Source: Lachnospiraceae bacterium
Lineage (GTDB): Bacteria > Bacillota > Clostridia > Lachnospirales > Lachnospiraceae
Direction: 5' to 3'
Assembly (NCBI GenBank): GCA_902363135.1
Contig: CABIZF010000001.1
Location: forward strand, 496,001-560,000
Length of the DNA stretch: 64,000 nt
The position numbers were made by a program, and so were the translations under genes. The notes beneath the pieces were generated by a model. It did no database searches, had not been told where the DNA came from, and was given only the letters and a program-made list of their open reading frames with translations. The stretch's first letter is position 1. Every line of letters starts with the position of its first letter. Below, one piece after another: positions 34,031-45,763 of the stretch.

Positions 34031-34816
34031 TTATAAAAAGAGCTGTAGCAGTCGCGTCCGGTCAAGCACGAAGATGGATGCGTCCATGAACAGATGTGCC
34101 AGCAGAGTGCTCAGAATCACGCCGTTGGAGGTGAGCAAAAAGTCGGTGTGAAATCCGTACCAGCAGACAAAGGCGGAATAGCAGCCCATCAGCGCGAGCA
34201 GTGGCAGATTGGTGAGTACACCATGCACCGTAGAGCAGAAATCATGCCAGGTAAAATCAAAGTAAATGAAGCGTCCTACGGCTAGTGTGATGAAATACAG
34301 GATCAGGGCGTCGTAGTTGTCATCCAGGTAAATGAATTTGATGTACAGCAAAATGAGTACGATGTAGAACGAGGACACGAGCCGGATTGATGCCTTTTGA
34401 TCCGCTGTGATACAGCGCAGGGGGACGAGTGCCCGATCAAGCCAGCCGTTTAAGATGACGGAGCAGGCGAGAAAGATCAGCAGAATGAAATCCTGATATT
34501 TCTGCCAGTACACGGACACTTCCGGAATTTTTTCGTCAATGATGTAGTAGAGTGAGAGAAACATCAGAATCGAAGTGCTGCAGAAGACCATTTCGAAAAA
34601 ACGCTCGACCAGGTTGTACTCCCGCTTGCGGTGGCGGCTGTGAATCTGCCGGATCGTCCGCGGTGAGTAGTCGGCGGCATTCAGCTTCTGATGTACCTGA
34701 ATTTTTGCGGTGATAAGAACAATGGCAAGTACGATGACAAGTCCGAGAAACGACAGCAGCAGAAACGGGGCTGCATTTTTTGGATCAAAGTAGTGAGAGA
34801 GATAGTAAGATTTCAT
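34031..34816 (-). CDS. Multi-pass membrane protein, unknown
   Basis: A 261-residue protein with six or seven hydrophobic helices. A basic cytoplasmic segment rich in His and Arg lies between the first and second (about residues 50-70, RQIHSRHRKREYN). I recognise no family. The start at 34816 has AAGGAAGGA upstream; the frame is open nine codons further. It lies on the minus strand between the mannitol-dehydrogenase family gene and the sugar importer, 70 bases after the former, so it may be co-transcribed with it. Confidence 0.75.
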   Translation of the reverse strand: MKSYYLSHYFDPKNAAPFLLLSFLGLVIVLAIVLITAKIQVHQKLNAADYSPRTIRQIHSRHRKREYNLVERFFEMVFCSTSILMFLSLYYIIDEKIPEVSVYWQKYQDFILLIFLACSVILNGWLDRALVPLRCITADQKASIRLVSSFYIVLILLYIKFIYLDDNYDALILYFITLAVGRFIYFDFTWHDFCSTVHGVLTNLPLLALMGCYSAFVCWYGFHTDFLLTSNGVILSTLLAHLFMDASIFVLDRTRLLQLFL

Positions 34817-34886
34817 TGGAATTCCTTCCTTATTTCCCTGCACAGGGGAATTCTGTGCAGGGAAGAGATATCTGCGTCTGGGATAG

Positions 34887-36506
34887 TCAGCGATTCATGT
34901 ATTTGTGAATGGTTGCTTTTGTGCTTCCTTTTCCGTTGATCATTTCGCGGAACATCCCCTCGATTTTTTCACCAAGCCCTGCTTTGTAAAGGTCGATGAA
35001 AAATACCTTTTCATTTGAGAGGATCGGGTGGAGCTGATCGGTCAGGCTTTCTGGGTTGCCAAACACGACAGAAGAAAGCGCCGCCTGGATTTCCGGTACC
35101 ATTGGGTCCGGGGCGAGCTCGTAAGTATTTCCCATGTCATCGACACCGAGCATGTAGCGCAGCCATCCGGCAATACCGAGCGGGATCGCAGTCAGACGTT
35201 CGGCGCTGCCATATTTTTTCATGTAGGCTTTGATTGTCTCACCGAAGCGGACACCGACGCCCTGTGACGTATCGGTGGCAAGCCGCAGATTCGTATCGCC
35301 AAGATACTCATTGGGGAAGCGGTCGGTGAAGAGTTCGTCGGTGAACGCCTTCGGAGAGAGAATTTTCGGATCCTCAACCATTGGAAGGCCCTCGTCATAA
35401 GCGACCATACGTGCCATTTTCATCATATCCGGGTTCGTATTGAGCATTTTTGCATAGAGCTCCTCGCCGAGTACGACACCGACCGGACCGGTCGCGGAAT
35501 GAACCGGATTCAGGCAGGCAGTGACCTTCATACGCTCCGAGAGATTGACGGTCGCACGATCGGCCAGATAGACGCCAAAGCCCTTTTCCAGCTCCGGACG
35601 ACCGTTCGGAAAACGATCCTCGATAACGAGGTACTGCGGCTGCTCTGCGTTGATAAACGGTGCGATGTAGGTACGCTTTGAGGTGATGACCGGAGCCATA
35701 TCCTCGACGCCGAGCGCCTCCAGATCGGCCGCGATCGCGTCGCTTGGCCGCGGTGTGATCTTATCGATCATGGTCCACGGGAAGGAGACCTGCGTCTCAT
35801 CGCCAAGCCATGCAAGAAAATCTTCTGTGACGTACCCTTTTTTCTGCCATTCCCTGGCCATTGTGAGGACGGAATGGCGCAGTAAATCACCGTTGTGTGA
35901 GCAGTTATCCATGGAGACGAGTGCAATCGGAGTGCGGCTGTCCTGATAGCGGACGTAAAGCATAGCAGTCAGGACGGCCATCGCGCTGGTTGCCTTCTCC
36001 GGACCGTTATCGATATCCGATTGAATAAATGGAAAATAGATGCCGTCTGATCCGGCGAGAGCATAGCCTTTTTCTGTAATTGTAAAGGAGATAAGCTGCA
36101 GCTCTTTGCTGCGGAACACTTCCTTCAGGCGTGCCCAGTGTGCCGGATCGGAGGACTGGGCTTTTACCGCTTCGGCCATAGATCCGAGTACTTTGTACGT
36201 TCTGGTGCCGTCGGCATGGAGAATGACACTCAGACCGAGGTTGTCATATGGCGTGTATATTTTATCTACGACATCATAGTCAAACGTCTCGATGCAGGTG
36301 AGACCACGGTCAAGTACACCGGCCTCCAGTAATCCGTCGGCGATACCACCGATAAAGATACGGAAAATATTTCCGATGCCAAAGTGTGCCCAGCGAGGTG
36401 CTTGCTTTGCTTTTTTTGAAACAGCAGCAACATCATAGCCCGGAAGTAAAATTCCGGCTTTCTGAAACACGGTGGTGTTTTTAATTCCTTCCAATGTCAG
36501 CTTCAT
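34887..36506 (-). CDS. Mannitol dehydrogenase family protein (fructuronate reductase-like)
   Basis: A 539-residue NAD(P)-dependent polyol/uronate dehydrogenase. The N-terminal Rossmann-like motif is HFGIGNIFR. The C-terminal half has the family's catalytic region, including KVTACLNPVHS and ERLTAIPLGIAGWLRYML. Family members include mannitol 2-dehydrogenase, tagaturonate reductase and D-mannonate oxidoreductase (UxuB). The length and context with glycan-degrading genes favour a uronate reductase role, but the substrate is inferred. It lies downstream of lacZ with its own promoter. Confidence 0.88.
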   Translation of the reverse strand: MKLTLEGIKNTTVFQKAGILLPGYDVAAVSKKAKQAPRWAHFGIGNIFRIFIGGIADGLLEAGVLDRGLTCIETFDYDVVDKIYTPYDNLGLSVILHADGTRTYKVLGSMAEAVKAQSSDPAHWARLKEVFRSKELQLISFTITEKGYALAGSDGIYFPFIQSDIDNGPEKATSAMAVLTAMLYVRYQDSRTPIALVSMDNCSHNGDLLRHSVLTMAREWQKKGYVTEDFLAWLGDETQVSFPWTMIDKITPRPSDAIAADLEALGVEDMAPVITSKRTYIAPFINAEQPQYLVIEDRFPNGRPELEKGFGVYLADRATVNLSERMKVTACLNPVHSATGPVGVVLGEELYAKMLNTNPDMMKMARMVAYDEGLPMVEDPKILSPKAFTDELFTDRFPNEYLGDTNLRLATDTSQGVGVRFGETIKAYMKKYGSAERLTAIPLGIAGWLRYMLGVDDMGNTYELAPDPMVPEIQAALSSVVFGNPESLTDQLHPILSNEKVFFIDLYKAGLGEKIEGMFREMINGKGSTKATIHKYMNR

Positions 36507-36560
36507 ATCGTTTTTGCCTCCTCATAGCGTAAAGATAATTTTGTAAAACAGCTTGACATT

Positions 36561-36589
36561 ATTATAGCATATCTTTTCACGAGGTACAA
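36561..36589 (-). promoter_or_regulatory. Promoter of the mannitol dehydrogenase family gene
   Basis: On the minus strand TTGTAC (36589-36584), 17-bp spacer, TATAAT (36566-36561). An inverted repeat (TTCACGA at 36575-36581 and TCGTGAA at 36604-36610) brackets the -35 box and could be an operator. Confidence 0.75.
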
Positions 36590-36643
36590 TAAATATATTA
36601 GGTGTCGTGAAGATAATTTAGTTGTCGCTTTACGTTATTGCTT

Positions 36644-39736
<3,093 letters not shown>

Positions 39737-39766
39737 TCAGATAATCCTGCCTTTGATGTCAAGGTA

Positions 39767-39788
39767 TCAGACAGAATATTCTGTCTGA
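39767..39788. promoter_or_regulatory. Perfect 22-bp palindrome, likely lacZ operator
   Basis: The half-site TCAGACAGAAT is followed directly by its exact complement. It lies at about +15 to +36 relative to the predicted lacZ transcription start, a classic repressor position. Confidence 0.7.
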
Positions 39789-39809
39789 ACTATTTTAGCA
39801 GGCATCCCT

Positions 39810-39838
39810 ATCATATAGCAGCTTTTTAGAAACAGCAA
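39810..39838 (-). promoter_or_regulatory. Promoter of lacZ
   Basis: On the minus strand TTGCTG (39838-39833), 17-bp spacer, TATGAT (39815-39810), start predicted near 39803. Confidence 0.75.
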
Positions 39839-39921
39839 GGACAATTGCAATATTGTTTCACAAGTTTTTCGAGGCAGGCATATTCTGTAGAGAAAGAATT
39901 ATTTCAGAGGATGGAGTTGTT

Positions 39922-40149
39922 ATGCCTGAACTGAGAGCTTCAGACTGCAGCTGCTCCCCGACTTTTTCCGGGGGAGAGGAAGCTGCAATCTATCATCATC
40001 TATATGAAGCAAATGCCCCGCTTGCGATGGGCTATGTACCGTTTCAACACTGGGAGCAGCCGATTGAGCGCGCCAGAGCACTGCAGTACGGAACGGTTTT
40101 CCATGAACTTCATAAGCCGTTTTGCGGGAAAGGAGGGCGCAGAGTATGA
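39922..40149 (+). CDS. cotJA: Spore coat-associated protein CotJA
   Basis: A 75-residue protein. The conserved CotJA core is LAMGYVPFQHWEQP followed by ALQYGTVFHELHKPF; the N-terminus is Cys- and Ser-rich (SDCSCSPTFSGG). In Bacillus it is a minor coat component made in the mother cell. The start at 39922 has GGAG at 6 bases; the frame is open further upstream. The stop overlaps the cotJB start (ATGA). A CATATTCT at 39879-39886 resembles a sporulation-sigma -10 box, but I cannot pair it with a good -35. Confidence 0.9.
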   Translation: MPELRASDCSCSPTFSGGEEAAIYHHLYEANAPLAMGYVPFQHWEQPIERARALQYGTVFHELHKPFCGKGGRRV

Positions 40150-40619
40150 ACCGGAATTCCTGTATGAATCAGAATCCGCAGATGTACAATGTACGTAATT
40201 GCCGGATTTCTAATCCGGCAATGGGGAGGCCTGTGCCGGAGAGCAGGTGCGGGATGGAGGAATGTGGTGAAAACCCACAGGCACCGAGAACTGCCATGGC
40301 AAATGAGTGCAAAATGAAAAACCAGATAGAAGACCGGGATATGCAGCCGGAGCTTCCGACCGGAAGCCGCAGCCAGCTGTTGAATTATATCAATGAAGTG
40401 AGCTTTGCCGCTTATGATGCCCTGCTTTTTCTTGACACACATCCGGACGATGCAGATGCTCTGGCGTATTTTCGCAAACACAGCCGGATGCGCAATGCGG
40501 CACTGAAGGAATATGAACGTCTGTACGGCCCGCTGACTCTGGATACGGCCCGCGATTCGATTCATGATTCCTTCGTCTGGAGTCAGCAGCCGTGGCCATG
40601 GGAAGGAGGTGCCTGTTAG
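40146..40619 (+). CDS. cotJB: Spore coat protein CotJB with N-terminal extension
   Basis: A 157-residue protein whose C-terminal 85 residues are a standard CotJB domain (LLNYINEVSFAAYDALLFLDTHPDDADALAYF ... YGPLTLDTA ... PWPWE). The first 70 or so residues are an added, low-complexity region rich in Asn, Met, Cys and Arg (MNRNSCMNQNPQMYNVRNC). Bacillus CotJB, from memory, is under 100 residues, so the extension is notable. Translation is coupled to cotJA by an ATGA overlap, with GGAGG about 10 bases upstream. The cotJC start follows the stop directly. Confidence 0.88.
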   Translation: MNRNSCMNQNPQMYNVRNCRISNPAMGRPVPESRCGMEECGENPQAPRTAMANECKMKNQIEDRDMQPELPTGSRSQLLNYINEVSFAAYDALLFLDTHPDDADALAYFRKHSRMRNAALKEYERLYGPLTLDTARDSIHDSFVWSQQPWPWEGGAC

Positions 40620-41243
40620 ATGTGGAATTATGAAAAACGCCTAGAATACCCAGTCAATATCACGACACCAAATGCAAAAATCGCGCAGATCATTTTAAGT
40701 CAATACGGTGGACCCGATGGCGAAATTGGGGCTTCCATGCGTTATCTCTCACAGCGATTTACCGCTTCAAACCGGACTGCAATGGCGGTGCTTACGGATG
40801 TCGGCACCGAAGAGCTGGCTCATCTGGAGATGGTTGCAACGATCGTTCATCAGCTGACCCGCAATCTTTCATCAGAAGAACTGGAGAAGGCGGGTTTTGC
40901 ACCGTACTATGCTGATCATACGGTTGGGATCTGGCCGCAGTCGGCAGGCGGGTATCCGTTTTCTGCATCAGAGCTACAGTCAACCGGTGATCCGGTCGCA
41001 GACCTGTTTGAGGATCTGGCGGCGGAGCAGAAGGCACGGCTGACCTATGATAATATCCTGCGGCTGGTGAAGGATCCGGAGGTGGCGGATCCGATCCGGT
41101 TTTTGCGGGCTCGCGAGATCGTGCATTTCCAGCGGTTTGGCGAGGCACTGCGTGCAACACAGGAACAGCTGGAGTCCCGGAATTTTTATGCCTTCAATCC
41201 GAGCTTTGATGCGCCGGTGTCCTGTCCGCCATGTGCAAAGTGA
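40620..41243 (+). CDS. cotJC: Spore coat protein CotJC, manganese catalase-like
   Basis: A 207-residue ferritin-like four-helix protein of the manganese catalase family. Metal-ligand type motifs are visible in GTEELAHLEMV (Glu and His) and in AEQKARLTYDNI and AREIVHFQRF. In spores it may break down peroxide or serve as a structural coat protein. The C-terminus (SCPPCAK) carries two cysteines. It starts on the base after the cotJB stop, within a three-gene operon. Confidence 0.94.
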   Translation: MWNYEKRLEYPVNITTPNAKIAQIILSQYGGPDGEIGASMRYLSQRFTASNRTAMAVLTDVGTEELAHLEMVATIVHQLTRNLSSEELEKAGFAPYYADHTVGIWPQSAGGYPFSASELQSTGDPVADLFEDLAAEQKARLTYDNILRLVKDPEVADPIRFLRAREIVHFQRFGEALRATQEQLESRNFYAFNPSFDAPVSCPPCAK

Positions 41244-41309
41244 TAGTTTCTGTTGCTTCTATAATATAGCATGACTTATTGAACCGCAAAACACGGATCA
41301 GAAACAGAT

Positions 41310-41337
41310 CGCCCGGTGTTATAAGGCCGGGCGGTTT
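41310..41337 (+). terminator. Probable terminator after cotJABC
   Basis: CGCCCGG (41310-41316) pairs perfectly with CCGGGCG (41327-41333). The following tract, GTTTGC, is short. The rest of the 41244-41507 gap holds a 13-base match (GCATGACTTATTG, 41269-41281) to the 52335-52407 element and a hairpin GGATTGC/GCAATCC (41381-41413). Confidence 0.55.
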
Positions 41338-41507
41338 GCTGCGAAAAATTCTTCGTTCAAAAAGGTGATACTATGATTACGGATTGCTTCGCATTTCATG
41401 CTCTCGCAATCCTAAAACATCAAAAATTAATTGACGCCACATAAAAAAGCATACATAATCAAAGAAAAGGGCGGGAGCACCCGAATGATTTTAGAAGGAG
41501 GCATACG

Positions 41508-44500
41508 ATGATTTTTCTGAGAGAACGGATAGGCAAGCTTTTACGTGATCTGGAAGGGCTGATTTATACAGATGAGACGCCGGTGAGCGGATTTCGCTAT
41601 GTGCAGTCGGCGGAAAAGTTTCCGGATGTTTCAAAGGTAAATACAGATGACTGGGCATACTGTGACCGGTATCCAATGTCCTGGGGCGGGCATCGGGCGT
41701 ATTACTGGTTTGAGACCTTTGTGACGATTCCGGAAGAGATGGATGGGCAATGTATCGTTTATGAACAGATGACCGGAAAAGAGGACGGCTGGGATGCGAC
41801 AAATCCACAATTTACGATTTATGTCAATGATGTGCTGAAGCAGGGGCTGGATATTAACCACCGGGAGGTGCTGCTTACCGAGCATGCGAAGGCAGGAGAG
41901 CGGTATCGCATCATGCTTTCAGCATTTACCGGCGACCACAATATGAATCTGGTGCTGGATGCCCGGATCAAGGTGTTGCACCGGGAGACGGAGAAGTACT
42001 ATTATGACCTGAAAATGCCGTATGACACTGCGTGTTTGCTTCGGGAGAGTGATACCGAGTATCGGGACATCATTTTGAACTTAAATGAATCCCTGAATCT
42101 TCTGGATCTGCGCAAGCCATATTCAGATGCTTATGAGAAGTCCTTAAAAGCAGCGCAGGACTATCTGGATCAGGAATTTTATGAGCGGTATGCGGGAGTG
42201 GCGCGGCAGAAGGTGTATTGCGTTGGACATACGCACATTGATGTGGCGTGGAAATGGACGCTGGCGGTGACGGAGGATAAAGCGGTCCGGAGCTTCTCGA
42301 CGGTACTTGAGCTGATGCGCCGGTATCCGGAGTACAAGTTTATGTCCAGCCAGCCACAGCTCTATAAATATGTAAAAAAGAACGCACCGCAGGTCTATGA
42401 GGAGATAAAAGAGCGGGTGAAAGAAGGGCGCTGGGAAACAGAAGGCGGCATGTTCCTTGAGGCAGACTGCAATCTGACCTCCGGTGAGTCACTTGTGCGC
42501 CAATTCCTTTATGGCAAGCGCTTTTTCCGGGAGGAATTCGGAACGGACAATGAGATTCTCTGGCTTCCGGATGTGTTTGGCTACTCGGCTGCTTTGCCGC
42601 AGATTATGAAAAAATGTGGCATCCGCTATTTTATGACGACGAAGATCAGCTGGAATGAATTTAACAAAATGCCATACGATACCTTTGAATGGGAGGGAAT
42701 TGACGGGACACGGATTCTGACGCATTTTTCACCGAGCCGTGACTATCAGGCACCGGCCGAGCAGGGCAGCGAGCACACCGCGCATTTTACGACCTATAAT
42801 GCGTTTATCAATCCATCGCAGGTCAAGGGCGCGTGGCACCGTTACAGTCAGAAATATTTAAATGACGAAGTGCTCATGTCCTATGGATTTGGAGATGGAG
42901 GAGGCGGTCCTACAAAGGAGATGCTGGAGAATCAGCGCCGTCTGGCAAAAGGCATTCCGGGTTGTCCGCAGACGGTACAGAGCACGGCAGCGGACTTTTT
43001 CCATGAGTTGGAAGATCAGGTCAGAGGCCGGAAATATCTGCCGGTGTGGGTCGGCGAGCTGTATCTGGAATATCATCGCGGCACGTATACGTCAATGGCG
43101 CGTAATAAAAACTACAATCGCCGGTCGGAATTTCTGCTTGAAAATATCGAATGCTTTTCAACGCTGGCACACCGTCTGACTGGGCTTTCCTATCCGAAGC
43201 AGGAGTTGGACGCACTGTGGGAGATCGCCCTGCGCAATCAGTTCCACGACATCCTTCCTGGCTCTTCTATTTATGAGGTGTATGAGGACTCGAAGACAGA
43301 GTATGAAAAGCTGCTCACAGAAGGACATGCACTGCTTTCCAATGCTTTGCACGCGATTGCTGAGCATACTCGGCAAGGGGCGGCTGCGCTTACTGTATTT
43401 AATCCAAATGGATGGGCGCAGACCGGGCTTGTGCCATTTGAATGGGAGGATGCGCATGTCGACCCGGTCGTATCAGATGGGGAAAATCTTTATTCGGTAC
43501 AGAAGACAGCGGACGGTGCATGGCTCTTCCGGGCAAATGCCGTTCCGGCAAAAGGCTGGCAACAGTATGCAGTACTGCCACGCACGGATGTGAAGACAAA
43601 AGAGCTGATATACAGGGAAAGCGGGACATTAGCTGCTTCACTGCATCATCTGGAAAATGATTACCTCAAAGTAACGCTTGACCCGAATGGTCAGTTCTCT
43701 TCGATCTATGATAAAAAAGCAAGGAGGGAGCTTTTGAAGGCAGGAAAGAACGGCAATGTGCTTATGACTTATGAGGACCGTCCACACAATTATGACGCAT
43801 GGGATGTCAATAATTACTATGTGGAAAAATCATGGGAGATCACGGATGTGCAGCATCTTTCTCTGATCGAGGATGGTCCACTGCGTGCGACAATTCAGGT
43901 CGTGCGGCGCTACCTGGATTCGGAGATCACGCAGTATATCTCCCTGGAGGCCGACAGTCCGGAGCTGAAGATTCGCAACGAGATCGACTGGCGGGAGCAG
44001 AAGATTTTCCTGAAGACGCTCTTCCCTGTGGATATTCACACGGATGAGGCAACCTACGAGATTCAGTATGGAAATGTCACGCGCAAGACGCATTATAATA
44101 CGTCGTGGGATTTTGCACGGTTTGAAGTGTGCCATCATAAATGGCTCGACGTGGCAGAAAACGGCTATGGCGTGAGCGTTTTAAATGACTGTAAATATGG
44201 TGTCAGTGTTCACGATGGCGTGATCGGTCTTTCTATGCTCAAGTCTGCAACGGATCCGAATCCGGCAGCTGACAAAGAGCACCACAGCTTTACCTATGTG
44301 ATTTATCCGCATTCCGGTGATTTTCGCGAGGCAGGGACAATCAATCGTGCCTATGCGCTGAATAATCCGCTGCTTGCGGTACAGGCAAAGGCTGCGGCAG
44401 ACAGTATGCTTGCCGGAACGGAGAAATGTCAGACACGGACCGCCGGTCAGCTGACAGCGCATGCTTCCTTCGTGCATGTCGATGCGGAAAATGTATTTAT

Positions 44501-44747
44501 CGAGGTTGTAAAGCAGGCGGAGGATGGAGACGGTGTTATCATCCGGCTGTATGAGGCGTTCAACCGCCGGGCAGACGTTACAGTATCGGTGGATGAATTT
44601 TTGGCAGATTCAGGCTTTGCCCTTACAGAAGCCTGCGACTGTAACATGCTCGAAGAGCAGGAGACACCGCTTCCGGTAGAAGGAAATGAGATACGATTGA
44701 CGATCCGGCCATTTGAAATCCGGACACTGCGACTGCGGTTCAACTGA
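41508..44747 (+). CDS. GH38 alpha-mannosidase
   Basis: A 1079-residue intracellular alpha-mannosidase. Zinc ligands lie in GHTHIDVAWKW (H241 or H243, D245), and the predicted nucleophile is D355 in LWLPDVFGYSAALPQI. A three-helix bundle domain (about 560-640) and the long C-terminal beta domains of GH38 follow. Such enzymes remove alpha-linked mannose, including from N-glycan fragments. The ribosome site AAGGAGG is good. It follows the spore-coat operon but is separated from it by a terminator; no transporter is directly adjacent. Confidence 0.94.
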   Translation: MIFLRERIGKLLRDLEGLIYTDETPVSGFRYVQSAEKFPDVSKVNTDDWAYCDRYPMSWGGHRAYYWFETFVTIPEEMDGQCIVYEQMTGKEDGWDATNPQFTIYVNDVLKQGLDINHREVLLTEHAKAGERYRIMLSAFTGDHNMNLVLDARIKVLHRETEKYYYDLKMPYDTACLLRESDTEYRDIILNLNESLNLLDLRKPYSDAYEKSLKAAQDYLDQEFYERYAGVARQKVYCVGHTHIDVAWKWTLAVTEDKAVRSFSTVLELMRRYPEYKFMSSQPQLYKYVKKNAPQVYEEIKERVKEGRWETEGGMFLEADCNLTSGESLVRQFLYGKRFFREEFGTDNEILWLPDVFGYSAALPQIMKKCGIRYFMTTKISWNEFNKMPYDTFEWEGIDGTRILTHFSPSRDYQAPAEQGSEHTAHFTTYNAFINPSQVKGAWHRYSQKYLNDEVLMSYGFGDGGGGPTKEMLENQRRLAKGIPGCPQTVQSTAADFFHELEDQVRGRKYLPVWVGELYLEYHRGTYTSMARNKNYNRRSEFLLENIECFSTLAHRLTGLSYPKQELDALWEIALRNQFHDILPGSSIYEVYEDSKTEYEKLLTEGHALLSNALHAIAEHTRQGAAALTVFNPNGWAQTGLVPFEWEDAHVDPVVSDGENLYSVQKTADGAWLFRANAVPAKGWQQYAVLPRTDVKTKELIYRESGTLAASLHHLENDYLKVTLDPNGQFSSIYDKKARRELLKAGKNGNVLMTYEDRPHNYDAWDVNNYYVEKSWEITDVQHLSLIEDGPLRATIQVVRRYLDSEITQYISLEADSPELKIRNEIDWREQKIFLKTLFPVDIHTDEATYEIQYGNVTRKTHYNTSWDFARFEVCHHKWLDVAENGYGVSVLNDCKYGVSVHDGVIGLSMLKSATDPNPAADKEHHSFTYVIYPHSGDFREAGTINRAYALNNPLLAVQAKAAADSMLAGTEKCQTRTAGQLTAHASFVHVDAENVFIEVVKQAEDGDGVIIRLYEAFNRRADVTVSVDEFLADSGFALTEACDCNMLEEQETPLPVEGNEIRLTIRPFEIRTLRLRFN

Positions 44748-44763
44748 ATCAGGATCTCACCTG

Positions 44764-44799
44764 GCACGGAGCCCATTGGAAAATGAGCTTCGTGCTTTT
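44764..44799 (+). terminator. Intrinsic terminator of the mannosidase gene
   Basis: GCACGGAGC (44764-44772) pairs with GCTTCGTGC (44787-44795, one G-U), followed by TTTT. Confidence 0.75.
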
Positions 44800-44831
44800 C
44801 TGACAGAATGTCCGCTTTACAAGAGAGATGG

Positions 44832-45590
44832 TTACTGTGCCTTAAATACCGGATCTGCCGGATATCCGCCGCGGAGCTTCTGCATGCCGCGCTGCAGAGC
44901 ATCCTTTGATGTCTTCCAGTCGGCATCCTTGTTCCGATAGTCGAATTTGTCGATGAGCCATGAGATGTCTTCCTCAAGCCGATGCAGGTTCTGTTCCATC
45001 AGGGCAAAAACCTCCGGGTAAAAGGCTGCTTTCTGTTTTTCATTTAAATAGCGGTCTGCATTTTCACAGAGTAATCCGAAGTGGTGCAGACAGAAGCCCT
45101 TGCCGTTTACGATCTTGTCATGGAAGGCAGAATCCTTTGTGTACATATAAAAAAAGGTCTCCATGTAACGGTCGAAATTTTCCTGCAATCCGTTGCAGAC
45201 ATAGCAGGAGCAATCTTTTTGGGCCGCCCAGGCGGCAATGGAATTGTTGCCGGAGGACTGTTTTCTCAGACGGTCTGCGAGCGAGACTTTTCCGGGCGTA
45301 AAGTGCTTTATCTGCTCCTGAAATTCTTTCTGCAGCTTCTGATAATGCGTTTTCAGAATCAGAGAGTTGCCGAGCGTGTTGCCGTAGTCAAACATTTTTT
45401 TCATATGGGTGCGGCAGAAGCCGATCTTGTCCGTCTGCTCACGGATATCACTCTCCATATAGGACGAGGAGCTTCCGAGCACAAAGTTGATCATGTCTTG
45501 TTCCAGCTTGCGCTCAATAAAGCAGAATGGGCATTCATCATTTTCATTCACTGCATCATTGAGCGGGATAGTGTAGAGCTTTTCTTTCAT
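44832..45590 (-). CDS. Cys-rich DUF6062-like protein
   Basis: A 252-residue soluble protein with paired metal-binding-like motifs: ECPFC with GFCRTHMKKMFDYG, and CSCYVC with GFCLHHFGLL. Each pair suggests a zinc or iron site. I associate this pattern with the Clostridia family DUF6062, of unknown function. The start at 45590 (MKEKLYTI) is preceded by a 12-bp tandem duplication of GGAGACTATTAA that creates two ribosome-site copies. The upstream one could allow initiation nine codons earlier, but its own context is poor. It is convergent with the mannosidase gene and divergent from the anti-sigma-like gene. Confidence 0.8.
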   Translation of the reverse strand: MKEKLYTIPLNDAVNENDECPFCFIERKLEQDMINFVLGSSSSYMESDIREQTDKIGFCRTHMKKMFDYGNTLGNSLILKTHYQKLQKEFQEQIKHFTPGKVSLADRLRKQSSGNNSIAAWAAQKDCSCYVCNGLQENFDRYMETFFYMYTKDSAFHDKIVNGKGFCLHHFGLLCENADRYLNEKQKAAFYPEVFALMEQNLHRLEEDISWLIDKFDYRNKDADWKTSKDALQRGMQKLRGGYPADPVFKAQ

Positions 45591-45651
45591 ATTAATAGTC
45601 TCCTTAATAGTCTCCATTCTGCCGCCTGTTTACGGGCGGCGCATTGTAATT

Positions 45652-45680
45652 ATCATATCATGTAGCGGAGTGTTTTACAA
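45652..45680 (-). promoter_or_regulatory. Promoter of the DUF6062-like gene
   Basis: On the minus strand TTGTAA (45680-45675), 17-bp spacer, TATGAT (45657-45652). A GC-rich hairpin (GCCGCC/GGCGGC, 45621-45640) lies in its leader. Confidence 0.7.
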
Positions 45681-45698
45681 GATTTGTTGGATAAGTGC

Positions 45699-45727
45699 TT
45701 GTGAGAAGCGTTGCGTCATGGTATGAT
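45699..45727 (+). promoter_or_regulatory. Promoter of the anti-sigma-like gene
   Basis: TTGTGA at 45699-45704, 17-bp spacer, TATGAT at 45722-45727. Confidence 0.7.
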
Positions 45728-45763
45728 AGACGGATAGAATTCCAGAGAGAGGAAGGAATGCAT

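Noticed and set aside
39879..39886. Sporulation sigma-E or sigma-K promoter for cotJABC
   Set aside because: CATATTCT resembles a -10 box, but no matching -35 element is found at the right distance, so it is not listed as a feature.
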